Source of the DNA: Coenobita brevimanus | Taxonomy: Eukaryota; Arthropoda; Malacostraca; Decapoda; Coenobitidae | Length of the DNA: 64,000 nucleotides | Direction of reading: 5' to 3' | Assembly (NCBI GenBank): GCA_032717465.1 | Contig: CM064670.1 | Span: 13,608,431-13,672,430, forward strand | Part shown: piece by piece, positions 24,065-34,450 of the stretch | Position numbering within the stretch: position 1 is the stretch's first letter | How the letters are laid out: every line of letters starts with the position of its first letter | Notes under the pieces: model-generated | What the model saw: only the letters and a program-made list of their open reading frames with translations | Told to the model about the DNA's origin: nothing | The model's database searches: none | Made by a program: the position numbers and the translations under genes

Positions 24065-24361
24065 TTCCTAATGTGCATTTTTTACATCTAAAAGCTGGCT
24101 GTCAAACCCAAGTGAGGTTAGGTTGAATTAGGTTTGATTTCGTTGGGTTCCACTGCTTTAACACAGGATACCTTGATGTGTGACATGCGACGCGGCCAGC
24201 CGCAGAGCGGCCGTCGGTAAACACTGCGGCGGGCAACCTAACCCTCCGCTTTCTTAAATACTCCAAAATAGGTATTTGTGTCTTCTTCCAATCACTTCTT
24301 GCACTCACAATGGAACAGTTAACTATAATTACTGTGTTGCTTCTGTACCAAAATTACTTAC
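24065..24361 (+). repeat. Second copy of the locus segment flanking E2
   Basis: Repeats 14542-14879, from TTCCTAATGTGCATTTTTTAC to CAAAATTACTTA, with small internal deletions. Copy B (about 58045-58340) has one copy only. Locus sequence then continues for a few bases (CCCTAAGATTG) into the LINE insertion. Confidence 0.85.
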
Positions 24362-24524
24362 CCTAAGATTGTCTGTCTATCTATCTATTGCCAGACGCCT
24401 CAATCCCGTTCGGGGTGGTCACAAACAAATTGCCTCCACGTCGCCCTGTCCCCCGCCATTTCACTGCCCTGCTCCCAGCTCACACTCCCCTCTCTCATAT
24501 ACCTCTCCACCCCATCCCTCCATC

Positions 24525-26266
24525 TCATCCTCGGCCTCCCCCTCCCTCTCCCCCCTCCACCTCACTCACATACACTCTCTTCGTCAGTCTTTCACCCTCC
24601 ATCCTCTCCACATGACCAAACCACCTCAGAGTATTCCTCCTAACGCTTCCTATCACATCCACATCCACACCACAACGCTCCGTTACATCCTCATTTGTGA
24701 GCCTGCCTCTCCATGTGACTCTACAGGCTCCTCTTAAATAACTCATTTGCTCTGCTCTCACTCTTGACTCGTGACCTTCCAACAACGTCCAAGCTTCACT
24801 TCTATACGTTAGAGTTGGTATCACAATACTGTCATGTAGTAACTTTTTCACTTCTATGCTCACTTCCCTGTTACTTATCACAGTTATCAAGGAACCAGCA
24901 ACCTTTCTTCCCTGCTGTACCCTTTCAAGCACTTCACCCTCCAAACCTCCATCCTCACTCATCACACTACCCAAGTACTTAAACGTACTCACATTTTCCA
25001 ATTCCTCACCATCCAACCTCGCTGTACTTCACCTCTCCCAAAGACCATCATTTTACTCTTCCCTACATTCACCTTAAGATTCCGTTTCTTACACACTCTC
25101 CCAAACTCATCCACCAAGCCTTGCAGCTCCCCTTCGTCTTCACTTAACAACACAGTTTCATCTGCAAACAACAGTACAGGGAATTTCAAAACACTACCCT
25201 CTCCCACCAGGGCCACTCCAACATCCACTACCCTACCTTGTACCTTTTTTATTATCCCGTCCATGTACAGATTGAACAACCATGGAGACATGACACACCC
25301 CTGTTTCAACCCAACTTTCAAAGAGAAAAATTCACTCAGTTCACCATCCACACGCACTACAGCCTTAGCACCATCATACATACTCTTCACAGCATTCAAC
25401 AACTTCCCATCTACTCCATATATTCTTAATACTTTCCACAATCCTTGTCTATCCACCCTGTCATATGCTTTCTCGAAATCCATGAAAGCCACATACAACT
25501 TCTTTCCCTTCTCTAGAAACTTTTCCACTAAAGATCTAAGAATGAATATCTGATCTACACAACCTCTTCCCTTCCTAAAGCCTCCCTGTTCTTCTCCAAC
25601 TAATTCCTCTGTTATTTCCCTAACTCAGTCAATAAGTATCCTACCATACACTTTTCCTCTTATACTAAGAAGACAAATGCCCCTATGATTACCACACACT
25701 TCTTTTTCCCCTTTTCCTTTGTACAAGGGAATAATTATACCTGACTTCCAATCCTCCGGAACTCTACCTTCCTCCCAGGCCAATCTGCACATCTTCCACA
25801 TCCATTCTACTACTATCTCTCCCCCATGCTTCAACACTTCACCACACACTCCATCAATTCCTGGGGCTTTCCCCAGTTTAACTTTCTTCATTGCTTCCAC
25901 AACTTCTATCCTACTGATTTCTTCCTGTCTTCTCACCTCCCTCCTTCTCCCAGCCATTCCCCAGCCACTTATACTCGCATTCCTTCCATCCTCTGTGTTC
26001 AACAATTCCTTAAAGTGTTCTCTCCATCTGCTCACTTTTTCTCCCTTCTCCACTAGTAATCTACCATTTTTATCTTTCACTCCCCTGCTAACTTCACTTC
26101 CACCCTGTCTTACTCTCTTCACCTCTTTGCAGAACATTTTCTTACAGTCCCTCCACTTTACACTCAAATTCCTTCCAAATTCCTCATCCACTCTCTTCTT
26201 ACTCTCTCCTACTAATCTTTTCATCTCTCTCTTTCTTTCTATATATAACTCTCTTCCACCTCTCAA
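24525..26266 (-). pseudogene. RTE-like LINE reverse transcriptase and C-terminus
   Basis: RT read in three pieces. The N-terminal part has LGKAPGIDGVCGEVLKHGG, followed by PEDWKSGIIIPLYKGKG. The middle has DFEKAYDRVDRQGLWKVLR, LKQGCVMSPWLFN and the active site as LLFADETVLL, where the second catalytic Asp of FADD has become Glu. The C-terminal part has FKYLGSVMSEDGG, SYLRGACRVTWRGRLT and LRWFGHVERMEG. A sibling copy at about 41840 retains FADD. The altered active site plus frameshifts imply an inactive enzyme. Confidence 0.85.
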
Positions 26267-27400
26267 CTTCTTCCAGGCCCCTATTTCTCATCCATTCATT
26301 GTATGCTTTCTTCTTTTGTGCCACAGCCTGTCTCACCTCTTCATTCCCCCACGCTGTTCCTTGCACCCCCCTCCGTCTTCTCTTCATCCCACACACCACA
26401 TCACATAATGCACATATTTCTTCTGTGAATATCCTGCACACACTTTCCACATCCCCCATCTGCTCCAATTCATATTTGCCCAATCGTTCCTCCACTTCTC
26501 TCTTATATTCTGCCTTATTCTCATCCTCTTGTAACCTTTCCACTCTCCTTGCAAATACTCCTTCTTTCCTTCCTTCCCTTCTTCTATTTCTCCATCTTAT
26601 TTGGATTTTGATTCTGGCCACCACCAAGTAGTGGTCAGAAAGTCCAATCCCCCAACCCCTATAAGCTCTTGCATCCATTACACATCTTCGCATCCTTTCA
26701 TCCACACACACATAATCAATCATTGCCTTCCTTTCATTCAGCTCACCATCCACCCTTCTCATCACTCGCCATGTATATCTGTGGATCATTTTATGCATGA
26801 AGAGGGTATTGGCTGTCACCAACCCCCTCCCAGCACAAATGTCCACTAACGCACTGCCATTCTCATCTATCTCAGCAGGCACCCCCCAGTCACCAACTAC
26901 TCCATCCACCTTCACATTCCCTACATTACCATTCATATCACCGACCAAAAACACTCATTCCTTCCAAACTTTTCCATGCACACTTTCACATTTGTCCAGA
27001 ACTCTTCTCTCACTCTGCTTGCATGATCTTGCATTGGCGCATACATGCACACAATCGTCCACATTTGTATTCCAACTTTCAATCTTACCCACGCAATCCT
27101 TGACCCAACTGATCCATACACTCAAATGTTCTTCTTCCATCATTTACTCACAACTATACACACTCCTTTTGCCCTCTCATTCTCTCCTACTCCTGCACAT
27201 ATACTCCATCCATACTCCCATTCTCTCACCCTCTCACCTCTCCATTTAGTTTCAGTTACTTCACATGCATCAACATTCGCACCCTCAAGCACCTGGACAA
27301 TCTCTCTCTCTTTCACCTCATCATTCGCACCTCTTACATTCCATGTTGCGATTACCATGTCCTTTGTCCGGTCCTTGGTCGTCATCTTTTTGTCAGTCCT
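26199..27400 (-). pseudogene. RTE-like LINE endonuclease domain
   Basis: APE-type endonuclease read in three frames. It opens with MVIATWNVRG (about 27356), continues with ETKWRGE (catalytic Glu region), then DMNGNVGNV and IGLSDHYLV (the SDH catalytic box). It would nick target DNA for priming. At least two frameshifts (near 27140 and 26945) break it, though the key residues visible are retained. Confidence 0.8.
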
Positions 27401-27559
27401 TGTCCGAGGCTTCTTGTTCGTCTTTTTAGTTAGTTGTTTTCCGTGGAGGGGCACTAACCCTCCGCCAACCCATTTAGTCGCCTTGTACGACAAGCAGGGA
27501 TACTGGGGGAGTATTCTTGAAAAAAAAAAAAAACTCTACCCCCCAGGGGGGTAGGGGGA

Positions 27560-28316
27560 TCGTGAATTTGATAATAAAGGTGGAATTGCCGTGGCCGTTT
27601 GATAAAGAATTACTCCAAAAGATAACAGACTATCAGGAAGAACCAAAGACTATCAGGAAGAACCGACTGATAAGGTGCTTCTGCTGCTTCATGTAAAGCG
27701 TATGTTTACCGAGAAGTGGCCTCAGCAACATGACTTCCACTTAAAGCACTTTTGTCCCTACTTATTAACAACCTAGCTCTTACCGTCTCTCCAATAACCT
27801 AATCATTATTATTTTTTTTTTTATCCTTCAAGCCTTGGCGATACTATTCAGTTTGAGAGGCAGCTGGCAGCAGTCATTACCTGTCTCTTAACCCTCATTC
27901 TCATATATATAATATTTTTTTATTCTGTAATGCTGTTCATTTACTGCCTAAGTATGTACCGTAAACAATTACCCAGTCTGGAATGTTGAGACCCAAGGCA
28001 CTGCAGTCCATATTGTTTTAAGGGTAAATGACCAGCCTACTTCCCTGTGGCACTACATTAGATGCACAATTTGCTGCCTGTCTGTTGCGGCCTTTGGTGT
28101 CACAAGTAACCAACACGAAAATACACAACTAATAAGCAATAGCCATCTTTCTATGGCTATGCCTTCATTCAGCATGGAAGATTCACTCAAATAGATATCT
28201 TTAGTTACAGCCTCCGTGACGCAGTAAGTAAAAACACTACAGGCTATATTTCACTGAATGTATGTAGATAGGATATTTACATATACAGGTAAGTATCTAT
28301 GTATGAATATGCGTAT
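27560..28316 (+). repeat. Segmental copy A, right part
   Basis: Collinear with about 58352-59112: GGTGGAATTGCCGTGGCCG, then CTATCAGGAAGAAC, TTCAGTTTGAGAG, CCTACTTCCCTGTGGCACT, GGTGTCACAAGTAACCAA and AGGCTATATTTCACTGAATG in the same order. Similarity is seen as far as GTATATACACAT, where copy B is cut by an LTR element. No gene supported. Confidence 0.85.
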
Positions 28317-28369
28317 ATACACATACATACTGCACGTGTATACATCCATGCAAATAACACGTCAGCGAC

Positions 28370-29010
28370 CCAGATGAATGTTCAAACCGATCTTGCCAAC
28401 TGGTGTGATTAACGGCAGTTGCAGTTTAATACTGATAAATGAAAACAATGCATTCTGGCCATAAAAATCCAAGGAAACACTATTAGTAAAGAAACTATAA
28501 TTATTAGCAGACACTCTTTGTACCAGGTGGATTACAGAGCAATAGTGATTTGGGAGTGATATTCCAAAGTAATTTACAGTTTAGCTTCACTTAGTAGAGA
28601 AAGTAAAGAAAGCGAAAATAAACCTGGCCTTTATCAAAACGAGCTTTACATACATGGAAGAGAACATGTTTACATACTTATATCAAGCTGAGCTCATTTG
28701 GAGTAGGCACCTTGTTTAGTGTCCTTATATCAGAGAAAAAAAAATCATTACACACATTCCATACAACAAACATCTCACAAACATGGGTCGACCAACGTTG
28801 GAATTTCAACCAACGGGGGCAGATATGCTACAGGTTTATAGCCTGATGTATGGTCAACAGGACAGATGTTATACCAATTTCTTTACGCCGAGTAACAAAT
28901 CTCCAGGACACAGCAAGAAGTTGAATGTGCTGAGAAACAGATCAACCTTCTACTGCCCATTCAAAGGGTTACAAAAAAGTGAAAATTATCAAAGGAAGTA
29001 GTCACTGCAC
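28370..29010 (+). mobile_element. CR1-like LINE, C-terminal remnant
   Basis: Fragmented frames read like the region after the RT active site of CR1-group LINEs. They show a WCD..QLQFNTDK motif near 28405, later a (K)IITHIPYNK segment, then an uninterrupted stretch (28783-29001) with MYGQQDRCYTNFFTPSNK and a PGHSKKL motif. Heavily decayed; both ends uncertain. Assigned by motif recognition only. Confidence 0.5.
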
Positions 29011-29050
29011 CTACAAAGCTTCCACTCAAAAGTATACCGGTAACAGCTTA

Positions 29051-29206
29051 AGTAAAAATCTATCCATCTATTGCCCGACGCCCTAATCCCGCAAAGGGTG
29101 GCCGCAGACAAAACGCCTCCAAGTCGCTGTCAGTCACCATTTGACTACCCTCCCCCCAAGTCACCCCCCTCCTCCCTCATATACCTCTCAACTCCATCCC
29201 TGTACT
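29051..29206 (-). mobile_element. RTE-like LINE, 3' fragment
   Basis: Reads CTATCCATCTATTGCCCGACG, then GCAAAGGGTGGCCGCAGAC and CCTCCAAGTCGCTGTCA, which is the complement of the 3' end of the RTE-like family. It closely matches 41030-41190. Only about 155 bp remain, so it is strongly 5'-truncated. Confidence 0.75.
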
Positions 29207-29249
29207 AAACAGCAAGTGTTTTCCTCTGACCAATAAACAACAGTAAATC

Positions 29250-29253
<4 letters not shown>

Positions 29254-29312
<59 letters not shown>
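29254..29312. repeat. (AT)n microsatellite
   Basis: About 59 bp of uninterrupted TA dinucleotides, just downstream of the LINE fragment. Confidence 0.95.
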
Positions 29313-29316
<4 letters not shown>

Positions 29317-29721
29317 ATTCAAATATTTACTTCTAACGTCTTGTTCTGTGCTTCATTAAACTTCCGACCCTCACTCATAAGATTTTAATGATGTCATCCA
29401 AGATAACTACTATTTTATGTGCATTACATGGTTTAAAAAGCCTTCATTCACCTCTTCAGGATCACACCCATGGAAGGGCGTCACTCCGACTGGGGCGCCT
29501 GAACCACTAAACCACCAGACACTTATATAAGAGAGATTATTTATGTGTATAAAGAAATAAGGCCAGAAGTATTACAAAGACTCCGAAGAGTACTACAAGT
29601 TTCGTCGCCCTTTTCGGTTTTAAAACCGTAACAAGTTCTCTTTAATTTAAAAAAAAAAAAAAAAGTGCAGGAGGCTCCAACATGAGACTCCCTGATAAGG
29701 CACAAACAATAATTTTTAATT

Positions 29722-29724
<3 letters not shown>

Positions 29725-29766
<42 letters not shown>
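29725..29766. repeat. (AT)n microsatellite
   Basis: About 42 bp of TA repeats. Between 29313 and 29938 nothing else was recognised except an A15 run at 29650-29664. Confidence 0.95.
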
Positions 29767-29770
<4 letters not shown>

Positions 29771-29938
29771 AACAGCGTACTACTTTATGCAAAAAAACAG
29801 ATTTCTACATTCCTTATACAGAATAAAAATTGCACATTTTTCTTCAATTTTTCAGTAAACATTAAGTACCACAGAAAAATAAGGACCATTTTACAACAAA
29901 TCAAATAAGGACGGAAGGAGCCAGTGTGAGCGTTTGTG

Positions 29939-30634
29939 TTGATTGGCCTGGTAGAAGGATGGGGATGTCAGTGTGGGTTTTGGTGATGGTTAAGCTGGTA
30001 TAAGGATGGGGATACCAGTGTGGCTTTTTGTGTTGGTTAGGCTCGTATAATGGTGGGGTTGTTTGTGTGGGTTTTTGTGTTGGTTAGGCTGGTATAAGGA
30101 TGGGGATACCAGTGTGGGTTTTTGTGTTGGTTAGGCTCGTATAATGGTGGGGTTGTTTGTGTGGGTTTTTGTGTTGGTTAGGCTGGTATAAGGATGGGGA
30201 TGTCGGTGTCTGGGATTTTGTATTTGTTAGGCTAGTATAAGGATTTTTTTTTTTTTTTAATGTGTCCGACTCTGGGCATAGACTTCACAGCCTGTACTCA
30301 AGGCCCAGTAGTCCTCCTACATACCATGCACCTCTACATGTCACCACTTCGGCGTTAACACCCACCGTCCACAATGAATACATGCTAAGGCTGTCATACA
30401 GGACTGGTGTATTGGTATTAACAGGGGAATTTTTACATGTCGGCGGGTCTTCTGGTAGCTCGGTAAAGTCTGCTTTTATGAGATTCAAATCCTTAAACTG
30501 TTCCCTGCCCCAGCGGGGATTTGAACCTGGGTCCGGTAGGACTGCATGCCACTACTCAACCGATTGAGCCACCGCCTACCCCTAAATGTCAGGGTGGGGG
30601 TGTCAGTGTGGGTTTTTGTGTTTAGGTAATGAAG
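29939..30634. repeat. 47-bp minisatellite interrupted by a SINE
   Basis: Unit of 47 bp built on GGTTAGGCTGGTATAAGGATG and GTGTGGGTTTTTGTG. Anchors at 30031 and 30078 give the period. Two unit types (GTATAAGGATGGGGAT and GTATAATGGTGGGGTT) alternate, giving a 94-bp higher-order period. About 6.5 units precede the SINE at 30246; part of a unit continues after 30586. Confidence 0.85.
30246..30585 (-). mobile_element. tRNA-derived SINE
   Basis: On the minus strand the head has a near-consensus A box TGGCTCAATCGG (complement of 30560-30571) and B box GGTTCAAATCC (complement of 30517-30527), spaced as in a tRNA promoter. The body is unrelated to tRNA and ends in an A tail (T run at 30246-30258 on plus). 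The head lacks a clean acceptor pairing and is fused to a longer body, so this is a SINE, not a tRNA gene. It sits inside a minisatellite unit. Confidence 0.8.
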
Positions 30635-30768
30635 ATATGAAGAGTTTGGATCAGTTTACTCACCTGGTTGGGCCACCAATCAAAAGCACACGACACGCTA
30701 AGGACCAAGCGGCCCATTTGGCTGAAATGACACGCCAGACAAGGTGGACTAATTGAATAACTACGTGA

Positions 30769-31020
30769 TTGACTAGTTGAGGGTGTCAGGCATGATCATA
30801 AGGAGATATTATTGTACTAATCAATACACAACAGCTGTACAACGACTATGATGGATGACTGGTTGAGGGAGTCAGACATGATGTATGATAGGCAGATATT
30901 ACTGCACTAATCAATACACAACAGCTGTACAATGACTAAGATGGATGACTAGTTGAGGGTGTCAGGCATGAAGTATGATAGGCAGATATTATTATAATCA
31001 TTACACAGTAGCTCTACAAT
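30769..31020. repeat. Tandem repeat, about 89-bp unit, three copies
   Basis: GACTAGTTGAGGGTGTCAGGCATGA begins the first and third units (shortened here to its shared core GTTGAGGG) at about 30769, 30857 and 30947. Each contains AATCAATACACAACAGCTGTACAA or a decayed version. Confidence 0.75.
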
Positions 31021-31352
31021 ACAATAACTAAGAATGAGTTGGGGAAGAAATCATTTAAACTGAATTAAGGATGCAGCGTTAACTACATCAGAAGGCGAAA
31101 GACACAAGAATCGTTTACCTGCCTCAGTTTCTGCAGTGCAGTCGGGACAAAGAACTTAAATCTGTGGCATTTTGTTCCTACAGGACCAGGCTGATTGTTA
31201 AAGTTGAAGGTTTGGTAAGTCATAAGTTATGGCAAATATTATAACTGAATTAATTCACTCCTCAAGTGTTTCCCTTTCAAAGACGAGGGATATTAACTGG
31301 ATCGTCTTTCAGACTGGGATAGAAAAGGCCTGTTAACTTGCATAACACAGTC

Positions 31353-31645
31353 CAGCGGCGATGGCCTGATTCAGGTACCGTAAGTTAACATACCCCAGGA
31401 AGCCAGTGTTACATTGCTTAGTCCAGTGCAGCGGCGTTGGCCTGATTCAGGTACCGTAAGTTAACATGACCCAGGAAGCCAGTGTTACATTGCTTAGTCC
31501 AGTGCAGCGGCGATGGCCTCATTCAGGTACCGTAAGTTAACATACCCCAGGAAGCCAGTGTTACATTGCTTAGTCCAGTGCAGCGGCGATGGCCTGATTC
31601 AGGTACCGTAAGTTAACATGGCCCAGGAAGCCAGATGTCCAAACC
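31353..31645. repeat. 76-bp tandem repeat, about four copies
   Basis: CAGCGGCGATGGCCTGATTC recurs at 31353, 31429, 31505 and 31581, giving an exact 76-bp period. Copies are nearly identical, so the array is young. The last unit continues into the open frame at 31599-32270. Confidence 0.9.
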
Positions 31646-32270
31646 CAAGAGGCATAAAGAACCGTCGGGTGGCGGTGGGTTTGGCCTGGGTGGCGTGGGA
31701 TCTGTGGTGGCCATTGTGTGGTTTAGGAAAGTGCAGATATAACCGATGTGAGGTGGGGTCGTTTGGCTTATACTTCTTTAGGGGCATGTTTACCGCCGAC
31801 AGCATCTTGTTTACTGTCCTAACAGCTTTCACGTCCCTGCATCCACCCATAACGCCCTTATACAGCGTCAGTAACAGCTTTGATGGGACTGCCAAGTGAG
31901 TGGATGCGTACTTTATAAATGCCATTGTGTGATAGGTGCAGGATCTTGTGCCATAACCCTGCCAACGTTCCTTCAACATAGTCATCCGTGGCCGCCCCAT
32001 CCTTGCATACGCTAAACTCACTGCCTGTGGCGGGCCTCTGGAGGTAACTGCCGAGTTGAAGTATACCAAATCTCCATCTCGGCCTCGCCACAATGTGTAT
32101 ATGTGCAAACCTTCCTCTTTTAGCCGGCTCCCCACCATGCCAGGTGCCCAGTCCTGCTCTGTTTGGCCAGTACAAAACAGAATAGCTCCGCTCCCAGACT
32201 CCAAAACGAAAGAATACAACTCATCGCTTTTCACAATACGCCATCTCTTCCCGTACCCACTCTTTTCCAA
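31599..32270 (-). CDS. Unrecognised open frame (about 223 codons)
   Basis: A minus-strand frame with non-repetitive composition, containing LFCTGQTEQDWAPGMVG, LHIYTLWRGRDGDLVYFN and VPSKLLLTLYKGVMGG. I recognise no family. It has no ATG at its beginning: the upstream stop is TAG, followed by CTG TTG GAA, and the first ATG is 40-odd codons in. It could be an internal exon or a fragment of a larger gene. Its last residues are encoded by the 76-bp tandem repeat, and an overlapping second minus frame (32175-31858) also looks plausible, which together suggest a frameshifted relic. No signal peptide or membrane segment is evident. Confidence 0.25.
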   Translation of the reverse strand: MEKSGYGKRWRIVKSDELYSFVLESGSGAILFCTGQTEQDWAPGMVGSRLKEEGLHIYTLWRGRDGDLVYFNSAVTSRGPPQAVSLAYARMGRPRMTMLKERWQGYGTRSCTYHTMAFIKYASTHLAVPSKLLLTLYKGVMGGCRDVKAVRTVNKMLSAVNMPLKKYKPNDPTSHRLYLHFPKPHNGHHRSHATQAKPTATRRFFMPLGFGHLASWAMLTYGT

Positions 32271-32439
32271 CAGCTAAGTTATGTCTCCCATCAGCAGTGT
32301 GCTCACATTTTGCAATACAGGGTAGTATTCGAGCAAAATGTCAACCTCGGGAATCATTCTGACGAAATGATACTAAGTAAAACTAACCTAAACAAAGACG
32401 ACCCTAACCTTCGTCCGATTTCCTCAGTGTCTCTGTGAG

Positions 32440-33440
32440 GAATGGCGACAATCCCGCCGCGACGGATATATGTAGTCATCCCGGACTCGTAACAAAAAAT
32501 GTTTCACTCATTCATTTAATTTGAAAAATTATGCCTTTTTAATGTATTGTTGTGAAAAAAAAATGTATAAGGATAAAATATAAGCCATTAGGAAAACTGC
32601 AGACTAAGAAATATATGTAACGAGAGAACTGTCCCCAGAAGTGTAATACACTAACGTACCAATGTCTTGTTTACTTTCATCCTAAGTCAAAAGCAATATT
32701 TCTGTGACACCAGACAGGTGGAAATATTGCTTAATGTTACAATTATTGGCATAGGTAAAGGTCAAGTCCATGATCATTTTCTGGAAATGAGATCATTTAC
32801 ATAAAAATTGATGTGGCTTCATCACTGCGGTGATGTTTTGCAGGGCGGTAAGTAGCAAAATGTTATCAATTTGCTACAACATGGTGCAGTTGAAGGGCGG
32901 TAATTAATTACTTGTTTATCCGTAAAACCATCCTAATAATCAATATCAGGTAATTTGTATGGCAATTCTTATAATACGTTAGGTTTCAAGGGACATTGTT
33001 TTAAACCTGGCAAAAAGTGACGCATCAAAAATCAATGAAAACAACTGCTGAGGGGGGTGGGGGAAGGAAAGAGCAGCCCAAATCTACCTTAAGGAAACTA
33101 ACCAAATTTAGTATGAACTATAATAATATAACAGGTCCAGACCCAAGCCCAGCCTAACTAACCTACAGTAATATTATTTCATTTGGTCTAGCTGGTGAAG
33201 AAGCTCAATACAAAACCTTGAGGAAAGTGGTGCTGATGTATTCAGAAATGACCATTCTTCCATTAGCAGTGCACTGTTTTGTCTTAATTTGCTTCTTTAC
33301 CAAGTAGACACGAGATATCAAATTCTATTCCTTGTTAGTTAGGCAAGGCTTGGGTCTCCTTTGAGTTACTGAGTTTGGTATTGGCAGTTTGTCTTCATTT
33401 GACGGAACTGGCCTACTCTCACAACTTGAACACTAAGTCG
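32440..33440. other. AT-rich stretch with no recognised feature
   Basis: No coding region, terminal repeat or known element was seen. It is unique within the window. Confidence 0.4.
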
Positions 33441-33451
33441 GGGTTGTAGGA

Positions 33452-33862
33452 AATGTTTATCATGACGTTAGGGTTGTGTTGTAGCGAGGATGATGACGTC
33501 AGGGTTGTATTGTTGTAGCGAGGATGATGACGTCAGGGTTGTATTGTTGTAGCGAGGATGATGACGTCAGGGTTGTAGTGTTGTAGCGAGGATGATGACG
33601 TCAGGGTTGTATTGTTGTAGCGAGGATGATGACGTCAGGGTTGTAGTGTTGTAGCGAGGATGATGACGTCAGGGTTGTATTGTTGTAGCGTGGATGATGA
33701 CGTCAGGGTTGTATTGTTGTAGCGAGGATGATGACGTCAGGGTTGTATTGTTGTAGCGAGGATGATGACGTCAGGGTTGTAGTGTCGTAGCGAGGATGAT
33801 GACGTCAGGGTTGTAGTGTTGTAGCGAGGATGATGACGTCAGGGTTGTAGTGTTGAAGCGAA
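33452..33862. repeat. 34-bp minisatellite carrying tandem CRE octamers
   Basis: Unit GGGTTGTATTGTTGTAGCGA plus GGATGATGACGTCA, period 34 bp, about 12 units with variation only at a few positions (GTATTG or GTAGTG). Each of 11 units contains the perfect palindrome TGACGTCA. The first unit has TGACGTTA and the last has lost it. Confidence 0.9.
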
Positions 33863-34270
33863 GATGATAAAAAACAAGTCAGAGCATAGCATTCTCGTCC
33901 ATAATGCCGGGAAATGACGTGGCATTGTGTACAAAAGTTAACTATATTCTTTGTATTCGTCATTGATCTAAAACTGCCATCCCTCCATCCTGAATGCAGA
34001 GTTGTAACAGTGGATTAACACTGAACTATATTGCTAGTCATGAAGAAGTGCTATGGAAGGGATGTAGAGCCATATCACTTTTTCTGCCACTGAGCTATGT
34101 GTAATAAGCTGCAAGAGGACGATCATCTGGGCCAAGTTAGAGTAAAACACGTATAGAGAAAATCCCGGCGTGTGAAAATAAAGCCAATAGACTTGTTTTT
34201 ATTGCAGCAAAATACACCTCAGTTTGTACCCACCGTAGAGACAATTAATTAGGTGCTTCATCCCACCTCA

Positions 34271-34450
34271 CAAGGGATATAACAATGAAGCACAAGGGAT
34301 ATAACAATGAAGCACAAGGGATATAACAATGAAGCACAAGGGATATAACAATGAAGCACAAGGGATATAACAATGAAGCACAAGGGATATAACAATGAAG
34401 CACAAGGGATATAACAGTGAACCACAAGGGATATAACAATGAAGCACAAG
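34271..34450. repeat. 22-bp tandem repeat, about eight units
   Basis: Unit ATAACAATGAAGCACAAGGG plus AT, period 22 bp (anchors 34281, 34303 and so on). The last unit runs without spacer into the LINE at 34451. Because 22 is not a multiple of 3, the encoded frames rotate; the apparent ORFs across it are artefacts. Confidence 0.9.

Larger units (their letters stand above)
24372..27552 (-). mobile_element. RTE-like LINE, nearly full length
   Basis: Minus-strand non-LTR retrotransposon of about 3.2 kb. The 5' leader (27540-27420) is followed by an endonuclease, an RT, and a C-terminal segment, ending in CGTCTGGCAATAGATAG and a GATA tail. Copy B is uninterrupted at the matching site (about 58340-58356). 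The flanks suggest a short target duplication around GATYG. Several frameshifts and a 5' A-rich expansion are present. The RTE assignment is from the CFDP2-like endonuclease opening (IATWNVRGA), the lack of a separate ORF1 and the LRWFGHVERM end. Confidence 0.85.

Noticed and set aside
14542..24361. Treating the 300-bp flanking repeat as a giant target-site duplication
   Set aside because: Ty3/gypsy integrases duplicate 4-6 bp. A 300-bp repeat needs recombination, so it is reported as such.
30517..30571. tRNA gene on the minus strand
   Set aside because: A and B boxes are present, but the acceptor stem does not pair cleanly and the unit continues into a 270-bp body with an A tail. This is a tRNA-derived SINE. 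The same reasoning applies to 48709-48762.
33452..34450. CRISPR-like direct repeats
   Set aside because: The 34- and 22-bp repeats are contiguous, without unique spacers, and the sequence is eukaryotic. They are minisatellites.
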